Positions 56,679 to 64,000 of a DNA stretch of 64,000 bases are shown here, piece by piece (within the stretch, counting starts at the first letter, position 1; every line of letters starts with the position of its first letter). Where the stretch lies: the NCBI RefSeq assembly GCF_037935975.1, contig NZ_CP149817.1, positions 2,356,001 through 2,420,000 on the forward strand, read 5' to 3'. This DNA comes from Teredinibacter turnerae (GTDB lineage Bacteria > Pseudomonadota > Gammaproteobacteria > Pseudomonadales > Cellvibrionaceae). Made by a program: the position numbers and the translations under genes. The notes beneath the pieces are model-generated. The model ran no database searches and was not told the origin of the DNA. It was given only the letters and a program-made list of their open reading frames with translations.

Positions 56679-56720
56679 TTGCAGCCTGTTTAACTGCTAA
56701 CTACGAAAGGGGCAGCGCTC

Positions 56721-58145
56721 ATGGCGGGACGCACACTCTATGACAAATTGTGGGATGACCATGTGGTCAGCCAGCGCGATGATGGCTCATCGCTGATTTA
56801 TATTGATCGACATATCGTTCACGAAGTGACGTCGCCGCAGGCCTTTGAAGGCTTGCGCCTCGCTGGCCGTAAACCCTGGAGAACCGATAGCGTTATCGCC
56901 ACGCCGGACCACAATGTGCCAACCACATTCAACGAACGCGCATCGGGTGTGGATGGCATTGCTGACCCGATTTCCAAAATCCAGGTCAAAACCCTGGACG
57001 ACAATTGTGACGAGCTGGGTATTGTCGAATTTAAAATTAACGACAATCGCCAGGGTATCGTCCACGTGGTTGGACCAGAAACTGGTGGCTGCTTGCCGGG
57101 TATGACCATTGTATGTGGAGACTCTCATACCTCGACCAACGGCGCGCTGGGTGCCCTGTCATTTGGTATTGGCACCAGCGAAGTCGAACATGTGCTTGCA
57201 ACGCAGTGTCTGGTTGCGAAGAAAATGAAGAATATGTTGATCAAAGTCGACGGCCAGCTCGGTCAGGGCGTAACGTCGAAAGATGTGGTTCTCGCGATCA
57301 TCGCTCAAATTGGTACCGCAGGCGGCACTGGCTTTGCGATTGAATTTGGTGGTGATGTATTTCGCGCAATGTCCATGGAGGGGCGATTAACCGTGTGTAA
57401 CATGGCGATTGAAGCTGGTGCCAGAGCGGGCATGGTGGCAGTGGATGAGATCACTCTCGACTATGTTAAAGGGCGCGCTTTTGCCCCGAAGGGCGACCAC
57501 TGGGCAATGGCCGAAGCCCGCTGGCGCGAGCTGCACAGCGATGCCGACGCGGTGTTTGATGAGGTCGTAGAGTTGGATGGCGCCCAGATAAAACCCCAGG
57601 TCAGCTGGGGTACGTCACCTGAGATGGTGTTGCCTGTGGATGGTGTTATACCCGATCCCGCACAAGAAAGTGACGGCGTCAAAGCCGCGGGCGTCGCGCG
57701 CGCGCTGGAATACATGGGCTTGACCGCCGGCCAGAAGATTACTGATATCGCAGTGGATCGCGTATTTATCGGCTCTTGCACCAACTCCCGCATTGAAGAC
57801 ATTCGTGCCGCGGCGAAAGTAGTGGAAGGCAAAACCAAAGCGGCGTCAGTAAAGGAGGCGATTGTGGTGCCTGGTTCTGGCGCAGTAAAAGCACAGGCGG
57901 AAGCCGAAGGTCTGGATAAAATATTCACTGCTGCAAACATCGAATGGCGGGAACCTGGCTGTTCCATGTGCCTGGCGATGAACGCCGACCGGTTGGGGGA
58001 AGGTGAGCACTGCGCGTCTACTTCCAATCGCAACTTTGAAGGTCGGCAGGGGTACGGTGGCCGCACCCACCTGGTGAGCCCGGCCATGGCGGCTGCCGCG
58101 GCTATTAGTGGTCACTTCGTCGATATTCGCGATTGGCAATCTTGA
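56721..58145 (+). CDS. leuC: 3-isopropylmalate dehydratase large subunit LeuC
   Basis: A 474-residue aconitase-family subunit. The three cluster cysteines are visible in IGSCTNSR and [25 protein letters not shown] and the [13 protein letters not shown] segment are intact. With LeuD it isomerises 2-isopropylmalate to 3-isopropylmalate in leucine synthesis. It is the first gene of leuC-leuD-leuB-asd. GAAAGGGG lies just before the start. Confidence 0.97.
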   Translation: MAGRTLYDKLWDDHVVSQRDDGSSLIYIDRHIVHEVTSPQAFEGLRLAGRKPWRTDSVIATPDHNVPTTFNERASGVDGIADPISKIQVKTLDDNCDELGIVEFKINDNRQGIVHVVGPETGGCLPGMTIVCGDSHTSTNGALGALSFGIGTSEVEHVLATQCLVAKKMKNMLIKVDGQLGQGVTSKDVVLAIIAQIGTAGGTGFAIEFGGDVFRAMSMEGRLTVCNMAIEAGARAGMVAVDEITLDYVKGRAFAPKGDHWAMAEARWRELHSDADAVFDEVVELDGAQIKPQVSWGTSPEMVLPVDGVIPDPAQESDGVKAAGVARALEYMGLTAGQKITDIAVDRVFIGSCTNSRIEDIRAAAKVVEGKTKAASVKEAIVVPGSGAVKAQAEAEGLDKIFTAANIEWREPGCSMCLAMNADRLGEGEHCASTSNRNFEGRQGYGGRTHLVSPAMAAAAAISGHFVDIRDWQS

Positions 58146-58155
58146 GGGTAAAACA

Positions 58156-58803
58156 ATGAGAGCTTTTACAAAACACACAGGCCTTGTTGCGCCAATGGAC
58201 CGGGCCAATGTGGATACGGATTTAATTATTCCGAAACAGTTTCTAAAATCGATTAAGCGCACAGGCTTTGGCCCCAATGCGTTCGATGAATTGCGTTATC
58301 TCGACAAGGGTGAACCGGGGCAGGACAACAGCACGCGTCCGCTCAACCCGGAATTTCCTTTGAATCACGCTCGCTACCAGGGCGCGAGCATTTTGCTGGC
58401 GCGTAAAAACTTTGGTTGTGGTTCCAGCCGAGAGCACGCACCATGGGCGCTCGAAGAGTTTGGCTTTCGAGCGATAATAGCGCCCAGCTTCGCGGATATT
58501 TTTTACAACAACTGTTTTAAAAATGGTTTGCTGCCGATTGTTCTCGACGAAGCTGTTGTCGACAGTCTGTTTAATGCAATGTACGGCGAAGAGGGCTTCC
58601 AGATCGAGATAGACCTGCAAGCGCAAACCGTAACATCGGCGGGGCAGACTTACGCGTTTGCGGTGGATGAATTTCGCAAGCATTGTTTGCTGAACGGCTT
58701 TGATGACATCAGTCTCACGCTTCTGGATGCGGAAAAAATCCAAACATACGAAGCGGAACGGCGTCAGAGTCAGCCATGGTTGTTTAATGCTGTGCATCAA
58801 TAG
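58156..58803 (+). CDS. leuD: 3-isopropylmalate dehydratase small subunit LeuD
   Basis: A 215-residue protein from ATG 58156 ([22 protein letters not shown]), with GAGG upstream; the open frame from 58108 lies inside leu[16 protein letters not shown] and the [17 protein letters not shown] segment are the LeuD hallmarks. It is the swivelling domain of the dehydratase. It sits 10 bases after leuC. Confidence 0.97.
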   Translation: MRAFTKHTGLVAPMDRANVDTDLIIPKQFLKSIKRTGFGPNAFDELRYLDKGEPGQDNSTRPLNPEFPLNHARYQGASILLARKNFGCGSSREHAPWALEEFGFRAIIAPSFADIFYNNCFKNGLLPIVLDEAVVDSLFNAMYGEEGFQIEIDLQAQTVTSAGQTYAFAVDEFRKHCLLNGFDDISLTLLDAEKIQTYEAERRQSQPWLFNAVHQ

Positions 58804-58856
58804 TCCGCTTGGCGCACACGTTAAAATTGCAGTTCTCCAACAAAGAGGGAAGATCT

Positions 58857-59933
58857 TTGAGTAAGAAAATAGTTTTATTGCCGGGTGACGGCATTGGTCC
58901 GGAGATCGTCGCCGAGGCCGTTAAGGTGCTGGAAGTCGTCGATAAAAAGCACAAGCTGGGGTTAAAGTTCGAGGAAGAACTTATCGGTGGCAGTGCAATT
59001 GATGTTCACGGTGTTCCGCTGGCGAGTTCCACTTTGGAAAAGTGCCAGGCGGCCGACGCGGTGTTAATGGGGTCGGTTGGCGGGCCCAAGTGGGACACGC
59101 TGGACTCCAGTATTCGTCCCGAGAAGGGCCTGCTGAAAATCCGTTATGAGATGGGGTTGTTTGGTAATTTACGCCCAGCGATTCTCTATCCGCAGCTTGC
59201 GGATGCGTCATCGTTAAAGCCTGAACTGGTTGCGGGCCTCGATATTCTCATTGTGCGCGAGCTGACTGGCGGTATTTACTTTGGCGAGCCGCGCGGCATT
59301 CGCCTGCTCGATAATGGCGAGCGACAGGGCTACAACACCTATGTTTACGCCGAGCACGAGATCGAGCGTATCGGGCGCATGGCGTTCGAGATGGCGATGA
59401 AGCGAAACAAAAAAGTGTGTTCTGTCGATAAGGCCAATGTCTTGGAAGCAACCGTGCTATGGCGCGAAGTGGTACAAGGTCTGTCGCGAGAGTACCCTGA
59501 GGTTGAGCTTTCGCACATGTATGTCGATAACGCCGCGATGCAGTTGGTGCGTCAGCCAAAACAGTTTGATGTGATTGTGACCGGCAATATGTTCGGCGAT
59601 ATTTTGTCGGATACAGCAGCAATGTTGACTGGCTCCATTGGTATGTTGCCCTCAGCCTCACTCAATAAAGACAAACGGGGGCTTTATGAGCCAGTGCATG
59701 GCTCTGCGCCGGATATTGCAGGGCAGGGCATTGCCAATCCATTGGCGACCATTCTGTCCGCCGCAATGATGTTGCGTTATTCCTTGGATCAGGGAGAAGC
59801 TGCCGACGACATTGAAGCGGCGGTGGGTAAAGTACTGGATGACGGTTATCGCAGCGCAGATATCTATTCTGACGGCTGCACCAAGGTATCTACCAGAGAA
59901 ATGGGCGATGCGGTCGTTGCCGCAATTAAGTAA
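58857..59933 (+). CDS. leuB: 3-isopropylmalate dehydrogenase LeuB
   Basis: A 358-residue NAD-dependent enzyme that oxidises and decarboxylates 3-isopropylmalate. The start is assigned to TTG 58857 ([17 protein letters not shown]) because GAGGGAAG lies 5 bases upstream and the length matches the family; another TTG at 58809 would add 16 residues. Substrate sites [30 protein letters not shown] and [10 protein letters not shown] are intact, with NAD contacts in [16 protein letters not shown]. The rare start codon may lower its level relative to LeuCD. Confidence 0.95.
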   Translation: MSKKIVLLPGDGIGPEIVAEAVKVLEVVDKKHKLGLKFEEELIGGSAIDVHGVPLASSTLEKCQAADAVLMGSVGGPKWDTLDSSIRPEKGLLKIRYEMGLFGNLRPAILYPQLADASSLKPELVAGLDILIVRELTGGIYFGEPRGIRLLDNGERQGYNTYVYAEHEIERIGRMAFEMAMKRNKKVCSVDKANVLEATVLWREVVQGLSREYPEVELSHMYVDNAAMQLVRQPKQFDVIVTGNMFGDILSDTAAMLTGSIGMLPSASLNKDKRGLYEPVHGSAPDIAGQGIANPLATILSAAMMLRYSLDQGEAADDIEAAVGKVLDDGYRSADIYSDGCTKVSTREMGDAVVAAIK

Positions 59934-59954
59934 ACGTATTAACCGAGAGAATTC

Positions 59955-61064
59955 ATGATGAAAGTAGGTTTTGTTGGCTGGCGCGGAATGGTGGGTTCCG
60001 TGCTTATGGGGCGGATGCTGGAAGAAAACGATTTTGCTGGTATCGAACCTGTATTTTTCACCACCTCCAATGTTGGTGGCGCGGCCCCGGATGTCGGTGT
60101 GGACGCCCCGGCATTGAAGGACGCTTACAGCATTGACGAGCTTAAGCAACTGGATGCCGTGATCTCTTGCCAGGGCGGTGACTATACCGGCGAAGTATTT
60201 GGCAAATTGCGCGCTGCAGGGTGGCAAGGCTACTGGATCGACGCAGCCTCATCTCTGCGTATGGATAAAGACGCGCTGATTGTTCTCGATCCCGTCAACG
60301 ACAATGTTATCCGCGATGGCCTGGCAAAGGGCGTGAAGAATTATATTGGCGGTAATTGTACGGTCAGCCTGATGTTGATGGGGCTGGGTGGCTTGTTTAG
60401 TGAAAACCTGGTGGAGTGGACTTCTGCCATGACCTATCAGGCCGCGAGTGGAGCCGGCGCGCAAAATATGCGCGAGCTTATTACTCAAATGGGCCAGATC
60501 CGCGATAGTGTCGCCACCGAGTTGGCCGACCCTGCGTCTGCTATTTTGGATATCGATCGAAAAGTGGCCGAAGCAATGCGCGGTGATTTGACCATCGACC
60601 GTTTCGGCGCACCATTGGCCGGTTCTCTGCTGCCCTATATCGACAAACAGCTGGAAAACTTCCAGAGCAAAGAAGAGTGGAAGGGCGGTGTTGAAACGAA
60701 CAAAATTCTCGGCACTTCCGAGAGCCCGATTCCTATCGACGGTATTTGTGTGCGTATCGGTGCGATGCGTTGTCACAGTCAGGCATTGACCATCAAGCTG
60801 AAAAAAGATGTCCCTCTCGCTGACGTGGAGTCATTGATAGCCAATGCGAACTCTTGGGTAAAAGTGATCCCCAATGATCGGGATGCGACGCTCGAAGAGC
60901 TGACGCCTACTAAAGTAACCGGCACCCTCTCTGTTCCGGTGGGTCGATTGCGCAAAATGGCGATGGGGCCTGAGTATCTTTCCGCGTTTACCGTTGGCGA
61001 TCAGCTGCTTTGGGGGGCTGCAGAGCCGTTGCGTCGGATGCTGCGTATTTTGCGCGAAAGTTAA
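59955..61064 (+). CDS. asd: Aspartate-semialdehyde dehydrogenase Asd
   Basis: A 369-residue enzyme (368 if from ATG 59958) that reduces aspartyl phosphate to the semialdehyde for lysine, methionine, threonine and diaminopimelate synthesis. [12 protein letters not shown] is the NADP fold, Cys135 in [10 protein letters not shown] is the catalytic thiol, and [16 protein letters not shown] holds the catalytic His. It is the Gram-negative-type enzyme. It follows leuB by 21 bases with GAGAGAA upstream, and a terminator follows. Confidence 0.96.
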   Translation: MMKVGFVGWRGMVGSVLMGRMLEENDFAGIEPVFFTTSNVGGAAPDVGVDAPALKDAYSIDELKQLDAVISCQGGDYTGEVFGKLRAAGWQGYWIDAASSLRMDKDALIVLDPVNDNVIRDGLAKGVKNYIGGNCTVSLMLMGLGGLFSENLVEWTSAMTYQAASGAGAQNMRELITQMGQIRDSVATELADPASAILDIDRKVAEAMRGDLTIDRFGAPLAGSLLPYIDKQLENFQSKEEWKGGVETNKILGTSESPIPIDGICVRIGAMRCHSQALTIKLKKDVPLADVESLIANANSWVKVIPNDRDATLEELTPTKVTGTLSVPVGRLRKMAMGPEYLSAFTVGDQLLWGAAEPLRRMLRILRES

Positions 61065-61406
61065 GCGATCAAGGGCGGCAAATAAGCCGCCCTTTTTGGT
61101 TCTCCTCTTCCTCTGAGAGCATTTCTCACTCCTTTTGCCATCCGGTTCTCACTAATCCATGAGTATTGATTAAAATATGCTCTGAAATTCTGTGATATTT
61201 CTTTCAACTCTCCTCATAACGGCCGATTTACAGAGCCTATAAGTTGAAAAAAACCTATTTATAATGAATACTTACGACCAATACTGAAAGATTATTCGAG
61301 GTTTTGTACCTCGGCGTTGAGCAAGGTTTGGTGTGGCGTAGTGATTCCCGCAGGTTTTAATTAGTCAATTCGCGCCATTCTAAATAAGCAAAAAAGGATT
61401 AACCTT
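61065..61406. other. 342-bp gap before fimV
   Basis: It holds the asd terminator at its start, then AT-rich sequence with no gene. A perfect TATAAT occurs at 61260-61265, about 145 bases before fimV, but no -35 at 16-18 bases was seen. aaaaaggatt just upstream of 61407 contains the fimV ribosome site. Confidence 0.6.
61071..61097 (+). terminator. Terminator of leuCDB-asd
   Basis: The stem aagggcggc / gccgccctt with an aaataa loop is followed by ttttgg, a few bases after the asd stop. Confidence 0.9.
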
Positions 61407-64000
61407 ATGGGTCGTCGAATTCTGTTGGTTTTGTTAGGCGCGTTTGCGGGCTCGATTTCGCAGTTGAGCTACGCGCTTGGGTTGGGCGAAATCACGCTCA
61501 AGTCCGCGCTCAATCAACCTCTGAATGCTGAAATTCAATTGCTGGAAGTCCGGGATCTCACCGAAAGCGAGATTCTCATTGGTCTGGCTTCAGCGGCAGA
61601 CTTCGAGCGGGTTGGCGTCGACCGACCTTATTTTCTTACCGACCTTAAATTTAAGGTGGACCTGAAAAGTGCCAGTGGTCCTGTTATTCATGTGACCTCT
61701 CGCAAGCTGGTTCGCGAACCATACCTGAACTTTGTTCTGCAGGCGCAGTGGCCGAGCGGCCGATTGTTGCGCGAGTATACTGTGCTAATGGATCTGCCGC
61801 TGTTTAGCGATACTCCAGCACGTCCTGTCGCACCGGCCAAAACGTCCCCAGCGAAAACAGTCCCTGCCCAGCAAACCAGTGGCTCTTCAAACTATAACCC
61901 TCGTTCCAGCTATGACCAGGCGCCTGGCCGCAGTCAGGGCGGTGCGGGCGACACGCAACAGGCAGCGACTTATCAGGAAGGTGATTCCTACAAAGTCCAA
62001 GCCAACGACACTTTATGGGAAATAGCCAAGCAGGTAAGGCCGGATCGCAGCGTCAGTATCCAGCAAACCATGCTGGCAATGCAGCAGGCCAATCCCCAGG
62101 CTTTCATCAATAACAATATAAATCTGCTCAAGAAAGGGCAGATTCTGCGTATTCCCTCCCGCGAGCAAATTGTCGACTACAAACAGTCGCAAGCCGTGCG
62201 TGAAGTGGCCGCACAAAACGCGCGCTGGTCGGGCGCACCCTCTGATGCCCTGGCAGGTACCGGTTCGGAACAGCTGGATGCGAGTCGCAACTATCAATCT
62301 CAGTCACAAGGTGCTGCCAGCACAGGCGGTCGAGTGAAGCTGTCGTCGCCCGAAGAATTCAGTGCGGCGAACGAAGGCCGTGGCTCTGGTGCTGGAGAGA
62401 GCAGTCAGGAAGCGCTGGAAAACGAACTTGCCATTACGTTGGAACAGCTGGATAAAACAGAACGTGAAAACTCAGATTTGCGCTCGCGCATTGCTTCCCT
62501 CGAGGAGCAAATTACAACCATGGAACGCATGGTTGAGTTGACCAACGACGAACTGCGGGCACTGCAACTTTCAGCAGCGAAAACCCGCGACGAGCAGAGC
62601 GCCGCCGAAACTGCAGCAAATGACGATCAAGGTGTTGGCGCGGGCGAAGAGGTTTTGGCGGACTCCGGCGAGTCGGCGGGTGAAGCAGACGATACTATTG
62701 ATGCTGCCGATGTAGCAGAAGCGCCGGTTATCGCTGAGAACGATGTTGTAGAGCCTGAACCCACGCCAACCCCAGTGCCTACCCCGACAGTGTCGCCTAC
62801 TAAAGTGGTTATCCCGGCGGCGCCGCAGAAAACGCTGTTGGATCACGTGATGGATAACATCCTTTACATCGCGCTGGGTCTTCTGGTGGTTATTGGTGGT
62901 GTCGTTGCGTTCCTGAAGTTCCGCAACAAGGAAGAGGAAACCGATTCCTTCGACGACGATTTTATTGAGCAGCCTCTTTTTGCCGAAGCGCCCGAAGAGC
63001 CTGAGACTGAAGACGAATTTGAATCTCTCGCAATGGACGATCTCTCTGAGAGCGAGGATGAGCTGGAGCGAGAAGACGAATTAGAAGAACCGGAACAAGA
63101 ACTGTCTGAACCCGAGACTGAAGACGTTGTGGGTGAAGCGGATATCTACATCGCTTACGGAAAATATGACCAAGCGGAAGAGATGTTGAGCAAGGCGATC
63201 GCGCGCGAGCCGTCGAACCCCCTGATTCGGGCAAAACTGCTGGAAGTTTATGCGGCAGAACAGGATGCGGATCGCTTTGACCCTCAATACGCTGCGTTAA
63301 TAGCCTTGGGCGATGCGGATGCTGTCGAGCGCGCTGCCCAGCTGCGGGAAACCATACGTGGCGCGTCGCCTTTTGATGCCAGCCTGTACTCGGCAGATTC
63401 CGTCGCAGAGGAGCCAGCTAACGAGTTATCTTCCTACGAGAATGACTTCTCGGATCTGTCCCTCGATTTGGATACTGACGAAGAACCATTATCGTTGGAT
63501 CTCCCGGAAGAGGGCGCCGAGGACGATATCGACTCTGACGAATTTACCCTCAACATTGCGCCGGAAAGCTCCAGTGATGAAGAGTTGGATGAGGACGAGT
63601 TTGAGCTCTCCCTGGATTTAAGCGACGATGAAGACCTTCAAGCGGAAGACTTGAGCACGGCTAGCGGCGAAGCGGAGGAGGATCTGCTCGCGTTGGATGA
63701 GGACGCATTTGATCTGTCGCTGGGCGACGAGGACGAAGCTGCGAGCGGGGCAGAGCACGAAACGTTAGATTTCGGCGAGATTTCGCTGGAAGATGAGGGT
63801 GTTGAACCCGAATCGCTTGACGACGAGTTCGAGCTGGATCTCGATCTTGGCGATGAACTTGCCACTGACGATGATGATTTCAATGTCGAGTTGGCAGAGG
63901 AACCTGCTGAGGAAGAAGACGAAGATGTTCTTGCGCTGGATGTGCCTGACGAGTTCTCTATGGAGTCTGAAGGCGAGGCCGGTGACGATTTCGATTTGGA
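61407..64000 (+). CDS. fimV: FimV-family pilus/polarity assembly protein, 3' end outside window
   Basis: At least 864 residues, open to the window end. A signal peptide (MGRRILLVLLGAFAG, cut near SYALGLGEI) is followed by the FimV N-terminal domain (about 25-125, GEITLKSALNQPLNAEIQLL), a Pro/Ser/Gln linker, and a LysM peptidoglycan-binding domain (about 193-250, YKVQANDTLWEIAKQ). A coiled coil (about 330-390), an acidic linker, one membrane helix (about 486-506, ILYIALGLLVVIGGVVAFL) and a cytoplasmic, very acidic region with TPR-like helices (about 575-630, EADIYIAYGKYDQAEEML) follow. FimV organises the cell pole, type IV pili and cyclic-di-nucleotide or cAMP signalling in Pseudomonas. The long Asp/Glu tail is typical. 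Confidence 0.93.
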   Translation, partial: MGRRILLVLLGAFAGSISQLSYALGLGEITLKSALNQPLNAEIQLLEVRDLTESEILIGLASAADFERVGVDRPYFLTDLKFKVDLKSASGPVIHVTSRKLVREPYLNFVLQAQWPSGRLLREYTVLMDLPLFSDTPARPVAPAKTSPAKTVPAQQTSGSSNYNPRSSYDQAPGRSQGGAGDTQQAATYQEGDSYKVQANDTLWEIAKQVRPDRSVSIQQTMLAMQQANPQAFINNNINLLKKGQILRIPSREQIVDYKQSQAVREVAAQNARWSGAPSDALAGTGSEQLDASRNYQSQSQGAASTGGRVKLSSPEEFSAANEGRGSGAGESSQEALENELAITLEQLDKTERENSDLRSRIASLEEQITTMERMVELTNDELRALQLSAAKTRDEQSAAETAANDDQGVGAGEEVLADSGESAGEADDTIDAADVAEAPVIAENDVVEPEPTPTPVPTPTVSPTKVVIPAAPQKTLLDHVMDNILYIALGLLVVIGGVVAFLKFRNKEEETDSFDDDFIEQPLFAEAPEEPETEDEFESLAMDDLSESEDELEREDELEEPEQELSEPETEDVVGEADIYIAYGKYDQAEEMLSKAIAREPSNPLIRAKLLEVYAAEQDADRFDPQYAALIALGDADAVERAAQLRETIRGASPFDASLYSADSVAEEPANELSSYENDFSDLSLDLDTDEEPLSLDLPEEGAEDDIDSDEFTLNIAPESSSDEELDEDEFELSLDLSDDEDLQAEDLSTASGEAEEDLLALDEDAFDLSLGDEDEAASGAEHETLDFGEISLEDEGVEPESLDDEFELDLDLGDELATDDDDFNVELAEEPAEEEDEDVLALDVPDEFSMESEGEAGDDFDL

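Noticed and set aside
61244-61265. Promoter TTGAAA...TATAAT upstream of fimV
   Set aside because: The spacer is only 10 bases, too short for sigma-70; kept only as a note on the -10 in the gap entry.
63638-63883. A serine-rich minus-strand frame near the window end
   Set aside because: Antisense reading of the Asp/Glu-rich part of fimV.

Overview
The window reads as chromosome of a marine, plant-polysaccharide-degrading gammaproteobacterium, most likely family Cellvibrionaceae (Teredinibacter, Saccharophagus or Cellvibrio type). The main pointers are a modular GH10 xylanase with CBM2 and CBM10 modules joined by long polyserine linkers, a Pseudomonas-like order of TCA genes (gltA divergent from sdhCDAB-sucAB-lpd-sucCD), and a leuCDB-asd-fimV run. 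This assignment is inference from gene content and order; no rRNA or tRNA gene was found to confirm it.

Layout. (1) 1-6262: an iron-uptake block with the end of exbB, two exbD-like genes, tonB, a Fiu/PiuA-type siderophore receptor, an FMN alpha-hydroxy-acid oxidase and a PiuC-type Fe(II)/2-oxoglutarate hydroxylase. (2) 6263-11050: an accessory stretch with long AT-rich gaps, two orphan envelope or secreted proteins and the xylanase. (3) 11098-14600: yaeQ, an fklB-rdgC pair on the minus strand, a MAPEG protein and a DUF4234-like membrane protein. (4) 14743-21667: a tightly overlapping six-gene operon (RDD, SpoIIM-like, DUF4129, DUF4350, MoxR ATPase, DUF58), followed at once by a 347-bp MITE-like element with perfect 22-bp terminal inverted repeats. 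(5) 22104-29000, minus strand: deaD, and a Gld-like ABC system of ATPase, a fused permease-GldG protein and a DUF4340 protein. (6) 29227-42661: gltA and the sdh/suc/lpd TCA super-operon, with stem-loops in its long intercistronic gaps. (7) 42824-49369: a lipoprotein, htpG behind a near-consensus sigma-32 promoter, and a gpsA-DUF4389-sixA-hydrolase-DUF4892 chain whose genes overlap or abut, then a PilZ-like protein. (8) 49389-55597: folE, prmB-aroC, an MFS transporter, an orphan Cys-rich secreted protein and a TIGR04219-type outer-membrane protein. (9) 55694-64000: a LysR regulator divergent from leuCDB-asd, then fimV, which runs off the window.

How the parts fit. ExbB/ExbD/TonB energise the outer-membrane receptor, and the two downstream oxidoreductases may process its ligand or serve iron metabolism. 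The RDD-to-DUF58 operon and the Gld-like operon are two separate, poorly understood membrane machines. The TCA block is a coordinated central-metabolism unit. The leu block has a readable divergent control region: a perfect palindrome centred near -59 of a good sigma-70 promoter. The points most worth a second look are the MITE-like element, the ExbD paralogue lacking the essential membrane Asp, the oxidase inserted between receptor and PiuC, the fused GldF-GldG protein and the hairpins in the TCA operon.
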